Source of the DNA: Paramecium tetraurelia
Taxonomy: Eukaryota; Ciliophora; Oligohymenophorea; Peniculida; Parameciidae
NCBI RefSeq assembly: GCF_000165425.1
Contig: NW_001799641.1
Location: 501,027-565,026 of the forward strand
Direction of reading: 5' to 3'
DNA length: 64,000 nucleotides
In this document: piece after piece, positions 43,202 through 56,002 of the stretch
How positions within the stretch are numbered: the stretch's first letter is position 1
Layout of the letters: the number at the start of each line of letters is the position of its first letter
Translations under genes and position numbers: made by a program
The notes under the pieces: model-generated
Seen by the model: the letters and a program-made list of their open reading frames with translations, nothing else
What the model was told of the DNA's origin: nothing
Databases searched by the model: none

Positions 43202-44850
43202 ATGGGCAATAATTAATCCTGTTGTTCTGTAAGAATCAGATAACCATCTAATACTCTGGATAAAAAGGAAGTGTTTTTATTATGCGATGTTTTAAAGCAC
43301 TCACAAGAAGGCAACCAATCTACTCATTTAGATTAACAATGTTTTGAAAGAATATTCCAAGATAATCCCCTCTTTGGATAATAAGTCTTTGAGTATTGTC
43401 AAAGCTAGTTAAAAGCTAATCCTTTGCCCTTGGAAGGGTGTATCAATATACGTAATTAATATTTGAATTGATCAATAGTTTAAGGTATACTAAGTACTAC
43501 GGATATCACTCCAATCTGTCTACAGATCTGTATGGAAAATTACGATTCATAGTTACAAATTATCACAGCTTAATAAGCATTTTAATTTATTGGGGTATGG
43601 AAATAAATTCTAACTTTTTAAGTTAATAACGTCTATCTTTTTAACTTTTTGTATCAGAAAGCAGTAAATTGATGCCTCCGTTTTGGAAACTCTGGTTAAC
43701 TCACTTTTCAAAGAAAAATAAATGAAAATCAATGAGTTTTTATCAATAATGGAAGCCAATTTTCCACATGTTCAGAAATTGATTCGTTTATACCTTTAGT
43801 ACAGGTTATTGCAAAAACCATTTAATTAAATGAGAGTTGCAAAAATTGATAAAGACTCATTTAGTATCAAATATGAGTGGCTAGCTATAATGGGATTAGC
43901 AACCTCAGAGTTACACAGACATGGATAATTAACATTATTATATTAATCAGCCTTACAATCTATCAATTTTCAAGAAATCCTAAGTTCCATGCAATAAACC
44001 CAAATTCTATTTGTTGCAACATTCTAAGATGAATAAACAAATAAAAAATAAACCATAGCCATCTACAATAAATAATAATGGCAATTGGATGGCAAAGATT
44101 CAGATAATATAATTGCATTCCAATTAGCACCCTACTTTTACATTTACAGATCTAAATCCAAAAATAATTTTAATGCCAATGGCTTTGGTTATAACTTTGA
44201 TTCAAAGACTAATCGATATTTACTATGGCTTGGACAATAAAATAGTTACTTTTTAAACTCTCAAAGAGTATAACATATAACTCATTATTAGCTCTTAACT
44301 ATTGAAATATGGAGATGTGAAGAATTACAATCTAAATTAAGAAAGAGTGTAATCGAAGATGACAGAACTTCTACATTGAGTCCCAAAGATTAAAAGAAAA
44401 GAGTTTCCTTTAAATTAATGGATGAAAATCAACCAACCAGAAAAAGCTCCTCAGTCACTCCTACCACTAGAAAAGCCAACATATTAGAAAATCCTGCCGT
44501 TTTACCTCCTCCTGTCTAGCCTTTGAATAATACTCAACCATTGTAATATTAGTCCTACTATTAGCTTTCTTCAAACTACCCAAGATGGATAGGAGAGTCC
44601 TCGATCACCACATTTCAAAGCAGATAACCTTCCCACTTTTAATAATCCTCAAGGCTAAATTATGAAATCATATCCAAATCCTACCAATATTACAAATACT
44701 TAATAACCTACTAGGCCTTCATAAAATAGACCCTCTTAATCAATTATTGATAAGTATCAGACTGGACAAAGACAAACTAGAAGTTACTCAAATAATGATA
44801 TTAGGAAAAGTGTGGATGATATATTAAAGAGATATGAAAAGAAAGCATGA
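43202..44850 (+). CDS. TLDc-domain protein with N-acylation motif
   Basis: Starts MGNNQSCCSVRIRQPSNT, a Gly2 plus Cys7-Cys8 pattern suited to myristoylation and palmitoylation. After a helical region the C-terminal half contains a TLDc-like segment: ILFVATFQDEQTNKKQTIAI, the aromatic block FQLAPYFYIYRSKSK, then ANGFGYNFDSKTNRYLLWLG and LLTIEIWRCEEL. This resembles the end of TLDc domains (GFG, LWL, EVW). The tail is Pro/Ser/Gln-rich and ends DDILKRYEKKA. TLDc proteins bind the vacuolar proton pump and act in lysosome or oxidative-stress biology, and the acylated animal member mEAK-7 has the same N-terminal style. Several introns were not fully resolved. Confidence 0.65.
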
Positions 44851-45333
44851 AATGTTAATCCATATTAAAGATCTAGAAAATATTTATATTTAAATTTAGT
44901 ATTAATTGAATCTATTATTCAAAACGCTTATATAATTTCAGGCTAATTAATTTTATAATAAGTTACATTAAATTCATATAAAGGTTTAATTCTAATATTT
45001 TCTCAATGAAATTTTTAATTCCTTTTTGGTCTAGGTTTATGAAGTAAGAATTTGTCCAGAATTTATATTATAATCAATCTTATATGAAAATTTAACATTT
45101 AAATTTCTTATGTGTTAATATGGTTTAAAATTATAAATTAAATAAGAAAATATACTCATTTTGTTTAGATTATTGACTTACTAAAATAACTTTAATGTAT
45201 ATCATAGCTTTATTGTGTTTGAATAATAGATTTTTGTAAAGTATCTAATAAAGTTGGTTTTGCTTGCTTTGATTAATGAATTTTTTATTATTATTAATAT
45301 TAATTTAATAATTGTTGATATTTTTAATTCAAT
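44851..45333. other. AT-rich intergenic stretch, no gene seen
   Basis: About 480 bp between two convergent genes, long for such an arrangement in this window. No protein-like reading or motif was found. Confidence 0.4.
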
Positions 45334-45955
45334 TCATTAAATTATTATTATTTTTCATGAAATTGTAACTCTATTTTTTTAATTTATTATCTTGATTTTT
45401 CTAAATTCTATTGTAATTCACTAACATTTTATTAAGAATCTTCTTCCTATATTACGATACCTGAATTTGTTTATAGTTTTAATTTGGTTAAGAGCTTCTG
45501 TTTATCTAAATCCAATAATATAATTTTTTCATATTAATTACATATAATCTTTTCTAATTCTTGTGTATTTTAATTGTTATTCTTAAAATCTATTTCTAAT
45601 TTCTTCTTCAAATTATTATTCTACTCTTAGAAATTAGGGGTGTTAAAGTCCCTCTTATTAAAGGATGTAAAAATTTAGAATTTTTGTCTTTATATACAAT
45701 ATGATTATTTTAATACCTCTCAAATAACAATTCATCATTAAGCACTTCATTCATAAAAATAAGATCATCACACTTATTTGTTAATTCATTAATAGTTATT
45801 TGAAGTTACAATATCTTTTCTTTATAATTAATTATCTGTTCGTTATTTCCTAATGCAACTTACCTTGCTTCTAGAAGAGTTTTGATTCTGAATTTTTGAT
45901 TCATGTTTTCCATTTTCAATGCATTGATTTCTCCTTACAAGCTGATTTTATCCAT
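45334..45955 (-). CDS. Hypothetical coiled-coil protein
   Basis: ATG 45955 opens MDKISLQGEINALKMENMNQ. A 29-nt intron near 45690 and a roughly 40-nt one near 45460 keep the frame to TGA 45334. The chain is almost entirely heptad-like and Asn/Lys/Gln-rich (QITINELTNKCDDLIFMNE, LEKIICNQYEKIILLDLDKQ). About 180 aa. No known domain. It lies 150 bp downstream of the IQ-motif gene on the same strand and both are helical, so a functional link is possible but unproven. Confidence 0.6.
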
Positions 45956-46103
45956 CTATAATTAATATTTATAATAATTCAAATGAGGCATAAAAAGATT
46001 TATATAGCTTTATAAGCAGAATAAGTTATAAGTAATTATTTTAAAAATTAAGAAATGTATATGATGATTCAATCACACTAATTAAGCTCTAATCTATAAC
46101 TAC

Positions 46104-47003
46104 TCATTTGATTTATTCTGACAAAGTTGGAAAAGGAATTTTTTCTGGTTTGATTTATTATAGCAGATGTAACAACTCCTCTTTCCCTTCCTCTAAATAC
46201 ATAACCTACTCTTAATATTAATCAACATATTCATCTTCAACTTTAGCAAAATTATTTTAAATCAATTGATCAATAGGATTAACATTGAATTTTTTTAAAG
46301 TCTTGAGATTTTACCAATATGAATTTCCCTTCTAATCCTTTAATTCAATAAAATCTGATTCGTGACTTTTAGATTTAATAAATTACTCTAATTCTTTTTA
46401 ATAATTTTAGAGTCCTATTTCAAAATATTTATTATTCAATTATTGTATATTGTTGATAAATTCTATTTCATTTAGGATGGCAATTTTTTTTTGTTGATAA
46501 TCTATTTGTTGTGTGTAATAGTTGAATTTATATTGAGAGAGTACAGAATTTATTTAAGTTTTCTAATTTTATATTTTCTTGTATTTGATAAGTGAAAGTA
46601 TAAAGAATCTTCTTTTGGCAGATTTAATTTTGGAAAAATTAAGAATGAAATTAACAAGAGGTTTAAGAATTTATTTTTATTGAAAAGTCAAAGTCTATTA
46701 TGGTTTTAGTTTAAATGATTTTAATCTTAAAAAATAAGGTCGTATGATTTTCATTTATCTCTATTTTTGAATGACTCTATGTTTTCTCTTCTTTGCAATC
46801 CATCTCCTATAAAACTTTTAAATTTAAATTATGTATCTGGTTTTCACTTAAAGTTTCTGTCTTTTCTTATATGATTCATAACATTTCTTGATTTTATTAG
46901 CTGCATTTATATATTATTATTTAGCCTATTCTTCCTTATTCTTCTCCAATTATAGATTCTTTTCCAAAGCATCAAAATATTATTATTCCAAATTTTTTTA
47001 CAT
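46104..47003 (-). CDS. IQ-motif coiled-coil protein
   Basis: 299 aa in one exon. A helical start (MQKNLEQQYFDALEKNLQ) leads to two or three basic IQ-like segments (NAANKIKKCYESYKKRQKLQ and IIQIQKFYRRWIAKKRKH), which are likely calmodulin-binding sites. A very basic middle and a Gln/Asn-rich helical C terminus follow, ending TLSEQIK. Calmodulin regulates many ciliary and cortical functions in Paramecium; the specific role here is unknown. It ends 150 bp before the next gene. Confidence 0.7.
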
Positions 47004-47043
47004 AAATAAATAATATAAATTATATTTAATTAATTAAATAATT

Positions 47044-50000
47044 TCAATCATCTGCATTTCCCCTCTCTCCCTTGATAGTTTTTAGAAATTCATTATTGAT
47101 AACACCAGAATTAAATAAATGATAACCTACTCTCTTTATCTAAATATTTAATTTAGATCTGTCAAAGATTGTCTTCTGATTGGAAGTAAAGCCCTACAAT
47201 AATCACATTTAATAGGTACTTTTATTTTCTTATCAATAATGTACTAGTGTCTTTAGAGTAATAAAGTAGCTGATTCAGATTCTGGAGATACAAGTATTTT
47301 AATTACGAAGTTTAAAGCAAAAAAGATTACTAAAATCGATGCAAAGAACTCAATTTTATTGTCTTCTATAGAATTAGAAGTGTAGACTAACAAGCCAGCA
47401 TTAGAAAGAATACCAAAAAAGGTAATGATGTCCAAAATAACCAACCAATTACCAATACTTGCTGCTCCTTAAGGAAATGGTCTCCTTGATAAACTTACAA
47501 AATTGATCTTATCTACTTGGATCTTGCCAACATTTTGTGCAAACCCTAAAATAAAACAAGCAGGATATGACACTCCAAACACAACAAGAAAACAGAATTG
47601 AATTGTCAATTCCATGTAATCCTTAACACTTCCATCCACTTCTTCATTTGTTTGATATGGTTACAAGGCAAATTGGCTCTCAATAAAAGGGTCAATGTCA
47701 TTAAAAGCATGAGGAACAGGTATTTCATCTATTGCCTTCATTTTCTTCATCAATTTCTCTTGAACATACGGTACTACAACCGCTGTAACTAATCCTGAGA
47801 AATTGGAAATGAAGATAGTGCTTAACTAGAGAGACAGTATTTGAAAACAATCAGAGATGCCATCATTGACTTTGCATAATTCCAATGATGAAAAGTAATT
47901 GCTCAGAAAGGATATAATGAAGAATGAATTAAAACTAAATGATATTTGAATTATTACGTATTTACAAATCGAAAGATGAAGACTTTTGCCACTAAAGAAT
48001 TTTCATAAGATGATAAGATCTTATGATTCTCTAATGAATTGAAGATCATGACTAGATTTTGATAAATGAAATTAAACACAGCAATCAGTACTGAATTTAG
48101 TAATCCAGGCAATTATTAAGAGAAAAAAGGATCTGCCTTAGTTTCAATCATGTAATTTTTGAAAAAGAAAATCCCTAACACACATCCTATAACACATAAA
48201 ATGATTAAGAAACTAACAGCCAAACCAAACAATTAAGTTATTTTTCTTTTGATGGGAGGGTAGAATTATTCATTTAGATCATCATCAGTAATAGATCTTA
48301 GGAAATCTCCTTAAAATGCTGGTCTTAATGCTTCTCCTGTTTCAAAATTCAACTACCCAAATTAAACACTGAATAAAAACTATTTTCTTCTCCAATAAAC
48401 GATGAAAAGGGAACTCCAAATAACTATTGTAAATGAGAATAGAATTACTATTGGTTTTTTGTACTATCCTGTTGATTCTGATAATAGAGACTAGCATAGT
48501 ATACCTACCAATCCTATGTACCATAATTATTAAGTGTAAAATCCTAAAAATGCAAAATAAAGAGCAATCTTTTCACCAAAATAATCTCTAAGATGATGAA
48601 CTGGAATATACCAAGGACATCTAAAATTTATTCTCAGATCTTGTTTAACACTTTAAAAATCGAAATCTGTAGATTCTGCATATGATTGTAAATCCCTATA
48701 CAAATCCAAGAGACATTGTCTACTCCCTTCAAATGTTTTCTCCATAATAAATTCCTATTCAATTAATTTCTTCATAAATTTCTCTTTTTTCTCCTCTCCA
48801 AATAGAGCATAAGTATCATGAATTGGAAAATACCCAACTGCAATAAGAGATTATAACAATTTTGACATATTCACATGTTTGAGTGTGATGGCATGAGTAA
48901 TTTTAATCTTTTCCATATTATTAAATTCTGATCTATCTTTCAATTCATTTATTTCATATTTCCTCCACATCTATTTACCAAAATCATTTTGCAATTAAAA
49001 ATATTAGGTGTATGGTGCTGCTGGTTCCATACCAAGCATATCCCATATATTTCTAAGAATTATCTTTTCATCTAATAAGTCCGACCAACAACTTTTATGA
49101 GCTGAATACCAAATCTCATTTGCTTTTCTCAATGCCTTCCCAAAAATCAATCTATATAAGAAGGGTAAATTATCCCTAAATTGAAAATGGGCTTCCTTTA
49201 TCGACTCCTAATAATGCAATTGCAATAGATTTAACAATTTCGATAATAGATCCAAATAGATATAATACACTTACCATTCCTCGTCAGTTATGGAATAATC
49301 AGAATTCAATTCAACTTTCTCGTGAGATTAATCAATATTTAATTGTTTTGCAATAATCTTAAAATACTCTTCTAATTGCTCAAGTTTCTTAATTACCATA
49401 GCTCTTAACTCGATATCTTTTAATTATTTGATTTCTTATTTATAATTAGTTTCACAATACTCATCTATTTCTTTCAAAGTTGTAAAATGGAATTTTTCAT
49501 TTAATTTAATTAAATCCATTGCTTCTTTCAAATCTCCATAATTTGGACCCAAAATTTGTTTTATATAATTCTTAAGACGCAAAGGTCTAAAGTTTGCATC
49601 AACAGGCTCTAAAGAGAATAAATCAGCAAAACCCATTTCTATTTATTTCGTTACTTTCATATTCTATGCTTATCTTTAGATTACTTCCTTAGTTGACTTT
49701 ATTACTATATATATATGTTCTCCAGTTCCTGATACAAATTAACGACAATGCAAATATCCATTTCTTGACAGTTTTTCTAAAATTGTAAATCTAATCAAAG
49801 TCATCACATCTTTTGGAGCTCCATTATTTGATATCCAATCATAATCTACACCATCTTCACACATCTTTTTGACTAAATATCCTCCCTAAGACCATTTTTT
49901 CTTGAGCCTTTTAAATTATTTATCATCATTAACATCAACCTTCATTAATTCTTTAATTGGATCAATTACTTTTTGGCCAACATTTTATTAATCTTATTAT

Positions 50001-50710
50001 CCCACACCTATTTCATCCAAAAATCCCTTTTCATTTTTTAAATCAAATCCTTCATTCTCATTCATTAACTCTTCTTCTCTCTATTTATGATAAATTCTCA
50101 TGAAATCCAAATATTTTTCATAAGAATTCTTTTCAATTTTGAGTGGTTTCTCATCTTTAAGTTGTGCTAATTCTTAGGTATTATTGTTTTAGTTTTAGTT
50201 TTTATTGAACTTTTTCTTTTTCTCAGGATCCTTCTTCTGTTTTAATTTCTTTTTCTTCTTAGCTTACCCCTCATTCTAATTATCTGTAAGGTCATCAAGT
50301 GTCAAATAAGTGAGAAGAAAGGAATCTCTTTCTTTTTTTATTTAATTTTTTGTCACATCCTCTGTCATTACTGTTAAAATCTCATCAAAAATAGTAGCTG
50401 CTTCATTAAATGTTACAGCCTTTTGTGTATAACCTTCATAATCAGGATTTGGAAATACTATTGCTAAATCACCAATATTATAATCCTCATAAATATCTTA
50501 AATTTCTTGGAATTCTGCAGGATTCAAAAACTCATTTTAATGTTTATCAACCAAATCTCCAACCTTCTCAAAAATTTTTTTTTTTTTCATAAATGATTTC
50601 AAATCAACCTAATTAATGTAAAAGCCCAATATTTCTCTAATAGACTCTTCTTTATGATTTTGTATAGCATTTTGCTTGGCTCTCTTATTTTTTGAGGATT
50701 CCACCTTCAT
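47044..50710 (-). CDS. Anoctamin (TMEM16) family membrane protein
   Basis: A long gene of about 1100-1150 aa. The N-terminal third is charged and cytosolic, starting MKVESSKNKRAKQNAIQN and rich in Lys/Glu repeats. Anoctamin landmarks follow: the entry to the first membrane helices (WYIPVHHLRDYFGEKIALYF), later hydrophobic helices, and near the C terminus SIGNWLVILDIITFFGILSN with AGLLVYTSNSIEDNKIEFFA. The gene ends with a basic cytosolic tail (HLFNSGVINNEFLKTIKGER). TMEM16 proteins are calcium-activated chloride channels or lipid scramblases with ten membrane helices. I could not check all the calcium-binding acidic residues. Introns exist, including one near the 3' end whose borders are unclear. 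Confidence 0.8.
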
Positions 50711-50899
50711 AATATTTTCTACTTAATGAAATATAATTAATAAAATTTCAATTTGCTATGTAATAATTATATTTAAATATAAAGATTGTAGCACTTTTTG
50801 TACATTTCCAGTTTCCAATTTCAGCCTTTACAAATACCCAAAGAAAGAGAGTGCTTTATTGATTGTTTTAAACTTGCATTTATATTATTAATTAAGTAA

Positions 50900-52567
50900 T
50901 CAAATCACGATTAATTTCTTTTTATTAACCATTCTTTCACGATATGATTATTAATTCAAAAAGGCCCTATAAATTTAATTTTATTTCTCCAAACTGGTTT
51001 GCTCTATGTTTTGTGGAGACTATCCAACTGATTGTTTTCTTTATTAATTATCTTACAAATCAAATGACTTATTATTTGAAGGCCTAGTGTTACCAGATGT
51101 CAACATAACATTACTCTTATGATCCTATTTGTGATTGGAACTCAAGATATTGCTATAGATAGAGATTTATGGAATCTTAATTTATAATTCTTTTTAATTC
51201 ATCATCTAATCTTATATTTTTTTTTTTAAACTTTATCCATGTTTTGAATACTCTTATAAATAATAATCATCTTCCTTATCACTTAAATCTTATTCTAAAA
51301 TAAATTTTTTTGGATCAAAATGCGATTATAAATCATCTAAATCACTCCAATTAATTCCATTTCCATCCTTCAAAGCAGATTCCATTTATTTGAAATTCCT
51401 CTTGCATCTTTAGGTCAAATTAACTTTAGGAAATTATTATTCAATAACCAGTCTCTCTTTTTTTACACTTTCAACTCTTAGTTTCGGTTTCGGAGGTAAA
51501 TAAATTTTTCGTTCATACAGTTTTTCTTATGTGAGTACTTCACCTTGTTCTTTTGAATTAAATGGCTTACCTATGATTTGCATTTTCTTTCTATATAATC
51601 TAGGATTGTTTAAACCCAAGTATTCATACAAGAGTTCATTTTGATCAGGAAAAATCAATTACGCAATTTTTATGATAACAATTTAAAAGTTTTCTTTGGT
51701 CAACTCCATTTGAGAATTGGCATTTTTTTTGTAAACTTCTACTAAGTTAAATTTCGTTAGGATAAAATTTTGTTTATGATTGAATTTAAACTGATTTTTC
51801 TTCTTATTTGTTAGATCATCTATTTTACCTCCTAGGTTTAAAATCAAATCATTATTAATTTCTAAATCAATCAGCTCAAAATCTCTACAGAAGAACATGA
51901 ATTTTTATAATATCATAATGTTTGACAATTATTGGAGCTTCTCAAATGTATTGTATTTATTTGTTGTAATTGCTTATTTGGAGTAAAATGAGTAAATTTC
52001 TTTTAAATTTTCGATCATTTACCTATCAAGAGATTTGTTTTTATTATTGTCTTGGGGAATATCCTCCTTCTCCACTATTTGTTATGGTTTTTAATGATGT
52101 TGATTTTAGATTGTGTTACCAATCTGAGGGTTTTTAATGATTATTTATTTGTGTTTCTGAATCTAATTCTGAATTGTATTTGCGGCTTACATGACAATTA
52201 ATTGAGGCTGTTAGGATTGAGTATCAGGTTGAATTTCATCCAGATTTTGATACGAATTAGTTTGTTGATCATTGATTTCAGTTAAGACTTACTTGACATC
52301 AAGTTCTATGTCATTCTCTTTGGCTTCATCTTGTGTTAAATCTACCTGACTACTCATGGGATTAGCCACATTGTCTGAATCTTATTGATCTACATTTTTA
52401 TGATTGTGAATATCCAGTAAATTGGCTTTGCTGCTTTATCTGCTTGAGTGCTTATAGGAATTGGGTAATATTGGAGTTAGACGCAAGGGGGATTAATTTG
52501 GATTATTTAATTTTTATGGAGAAGTAAGACGATTAATTATCATAGATTCCTCAATAATGTTAGTCAT
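50900..52567 (-). CDS. Hypothetical protein, 555 aa single exon
   Basis: An uninterrupted reading of 556 codons including the stop, starting MTNIIEESMIINRLTSPQKL. The first 220 residues are polar and probably disordered, with many Gln, Asn and Asp. Residues 230-370 look folded (FMFFCRDFELIDLEINNDLI, QIVIIKIAQLIFPDQNELLY, EYLGLNNPRLYRKKM). A Pro-containing linker (REIYLPPKPK-like) and an acidic stretch (NWSDLDDLQSHFDPKKF) precede a low-complexity tail. I do not recognise the folded part. Its start is 29 bp from the start of the divergent plus-strand gene. Confidence 0.75.
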
Positions 52568-52595
52568 TATTAATATTTTTTGTTCGTTAAAATAA

Positions 52596-53306
52596 ATGTA
52601 ATCAATACTTACGCAATGTGAATGCTTAGATGAGGAATATAAATAATTAGTCATGAAAATACATGATATGCTAGATAACTTGAGTATAGTTAGTCTGGAA
52701 TTTGTGAATTCTAAATTAGAATTTTTGGATAAATACTCTAAAACGCTAAAATCCAGTTAGATCGATGCTCGTTTGCATCGTAATTCATAGATGAGGAATT
52801 TAATTGAGTATATAAAGATGCATAAGAAAACTTAGGTAAAATCTTAAGCACAATCTCCTCCGGCGAAAATGGCTCATCATAGGCCAAAGTATTCATTCAA
52901 TGAGAAAGCATTTTCGAATTTGCTCTATGAAAGCATGAACTAAATCACCTAACAAAAGACGTAGGACAATGAGGCGGAAATGCAGTGTTCAAAATCATAG
53001 GCTCTAAAATAGAAAAGCTTGAATACTTTGTAAATTTTAATTAAGAAACAAAAGAGTGACTAAAGAAAGGGAAATGAGGATATGTTTAAATTATTATAGA
53101 AATGCATGAATCTCATAGGAGGGAACAAGCATTTATTTGATGAGCATGATGAATTGCAGCAAGAATATCAACGGATAGTAAAGAACAACAAACACATTTC
53201 AAGCAAAGTCAATTTAGAGATGAAGTCTTCCAAGATAAAACAAAATATTTCCTAATTAATGGCTAGCTAAGAATCATTTAAGTCATACTTGAACTCAATA
53301 ATATGA
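52596..53306 (+). CDS. Hypothetical helical protein, single exon
   Basis: 236 aa without introns, starting MQSILTQCECLDEEYKQLVM. Nearly all predicted-looking structure is helical (HDMLDNLSIVSLEFVNSKLE, MFKLLQKCMNLIGGNKHLFD). A short basic, proline-containing stretch (KMAHHRPKYS) lies in the middle. Base composition is less AT-rich than in its neighbours. No family is recognised. It shares a 28-bp divergent promoter gap with the gene to its left. Confidence 0.75.
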
Positions 53307-53388
53307 TTATTATTTATATATACTTATTAGTTTTTATATTATTTCAATTCAATAAAATCTCAAATTACCTAAAAATTCTCAATTTTTA

Positions 53389-55972
53389 ATGAGCAACAAT
53401 TAATACAATAGCAAAAAGCTGGCACCATTCAAAAAGACTAGAGATGCTCTAAAAGATGAGTTGAAAATACTTGTTCAAGAATACTAACAAGAAGAATAAC
53501 TTAATGATATTTACTTTGATGAAATTGGCCGTGCAGAGAAAGTAAAAATACAATATCAACTTAGGAATTTGAACAACTTATCAAATAGATAGAGGTCTTT
53601 AATCGAAATAATCATTCAATGAAAAATGAGAAATAGACAGACTAAAATTAAGGGTTTGATGAAACGATAGAAAAAAATGTTATCGATACATTGCATCTCT
53701 TCCTTTTAAATACAAGCAAGAAGGAATATTTAGAAGCCATCTAGGAGACAGAAATTGCAAAGAAATCAAAATAAGTGGGTAATTTAGTCATGAATTCTGA
53801 TCAACCAAACCCTTTGGTTAAAGAATAAGATGACTAAGAAATTCAAGAAATGAAAAACGAAAATGGTTATTATGTTACTTTGAGATAAGGAGAAGCTTAA
53901 TTTGAAGTGAGAATTCCTTTACATATCAAAACATTCAAAGAACTCAAATCAATAGTCAAGTCATGTGTTATGGCAGAAGAAAAGGAAGTCTTTTATACGG
54001 ATTACTTAGGTAATTTATTATAGCCAGAAATGAATGTTATTAATGAACTCTATCCTCCTATTTATGAATTACTCAGAAACTATCAACCAACAATTGGGAT
54101 TTAAATTGTGAAATAGAAAAAGATTAAAGATGACACTAAATTCACAGATGCTGATTTTGGCCTTGACGGTCTTAATGACCTTATGACCAAACAACTTAGA
54201 CAAACAAAGAGAGCTAAAAAGCAAATCAATTGGTCGTAATACTTAGACTACCTAACAAGTTTTAAATATCTGCTGGAATCATTTCTCTTTTTATCTCTAT
54301 TAATACTATATGTTTTGATAGAAGTAGATGAAATTAAATTTGTAACTAATAGTTAATTGCTCACTACTCTTAATTAATAATTTTCAATTTAGAAGTCCTA
54401 CATTAATCCGATCAGCAATATTTCTGAACTTATTCTTTTTACCATTCCGGATGATTATCACATTACTCCAATACATCCCTTAAAATCAGCATTATTAGTG
54501 TAAACTCTTGTTGGTATTGTAATTATGAATTTATATTTAGGAAAACTTTGATAATTGTCACATTTTGAATGAAAATCAAAGAGAGATCTTTCTTGAAAAA
54601 AACTAGTCTTGCTTAAAATATGATGACATTCTAACAGATGATCTTAATAATAATTTCACATAGACTTAATTCAATCCTTAATAATACAATCCTAATTTTG
54701 GAGGATATGTATGGGAATTCAATCTGAGTTCAAAAGAGAGTTTTAAAGAAAGTTATGATAGGTTAGTCGAAGAAAGTTGGGTTTAATATAATATTAAGCA
54801 ATCAAAATTTATATTAAATTACTATAATAGCCCATCAAAAAGATTAATCCAAGTGGTGATAACATCCTTGTATCTCTTCAATGATGTTTAAATTTATTTA
54901 TTTCTAGAATCTGCTGAATTATAATAGTATTAAATCAGAAGCTTTCGACTTAAGTGAAGAACCAAGTGCATTCATTATATACAAAAATGTTATTTTTTAT
55001 TGCGCAATTATACTTTTAATATCATCATTCTTTGGTATTGAAATAAATATATTTTGAGATTTTTTTGGATTGTATTTAGCTGGAACCAAAAATCATTTGA
55101 TTGAACTCTATTTATCATACAACGAATTACTCAACAAGAAAAAGAAAATGTAAGCTAAAAAGAAGGAAATAAGTGAATAAGATCATAGAATTATGTTATA
55201 AAAAGAGCTCATCCTTAGTGAATATTTTATCATAAATCTAAAAGTGGTTTTCATCGTTATTAGAATCCCTCTAATATTTGATATCATATGTAATTATAAA
55301 ATATAAATTAGACATAATATGTTAATTAGGATTAGTAATTAAAAGGACTATTGATGTGTAATATGGAGCTGCACTAAATTTAATAGATTTGCAATCAAGT
55401 TAATTTCAAGATACTACGACTTTATTCGGACCATTATTATTGGCTAGAATTTACTCTGCTGTGTTGCTACTATTTTTGATGATTTCGATAGTCAGATTTC
55501 TTGGTAATTGGAGTCCATATTTGAAATGCTATGGTTTAGTCATGATTAGAGTAAAAATCTCATTAAATTTTATAGTTTAATAAAGAATCATGGTTTTTGT
55601 TACTAGTTTTAATCTATATAATTAGTATTTGTGCAATGTCTTGGTCTATAACTTTACAAGGTAAATTAATTAATCATGATAATTTCTTTTTCACCTTCAT
55701 AGGATTGTTAAGATGTACATTAAAATATGGATTGCATAACGATATTGATCAACAAGGCTTTTTTAATAATTATGTAAAAGAAATAAGCTACTCATTTGAT
55801 ACAAGATATGTATACGTTTTTTAAATCCTAATAGTTACAATACATAATTATAATTTGTATTTCATTGATAATGGTTCCAATTTTTATTTCGTTAATGACA
55901 TAATAAGTTCATAATACTAAAATAGAAGCGAAATAAAAAATGCTAGAAATGAAAAAATAGGTAGAAGAATGA
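53389..55972 (+). CDS. Polycystin-family (PKD2-type) cation channel
   Basis: After a charged N terminus with a coiled stretch comes a ubiquitin-like segment (YYVTLRQGEAQFEVRIPLHI ... VFYTDYLGNLLQPEMNV). The first membrane helix follows (YLLESFLFLSLLILYVLIE), then a large extracellular polycystin domain with DNCHILNENQREIFLEKN, FGGYVWEFNL, VEESWVQYNIKQSKFILNYY and SPSKRLIQVVITSLY. Further membrane helices follow, including ARIYSAVLLLFLMISIVRFL and a pore-side block (LLRCTLKYGLHNDIDQQGFF). After a 25-nt intron (GTATACGTTT...AATAG) the last helix IIIICISLIMVPIFISLMTQ leads into a short coil ending QKMLEMKKQVEE. Such channels sit in cilia or ER membranes and pass calcium. It ends 30 bp from the convergent gene. 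Confidence 0.8.
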
Positions 55973-56002
55973 ATTTAGTATTGCATTAAAATATATAAAA
56001 TT

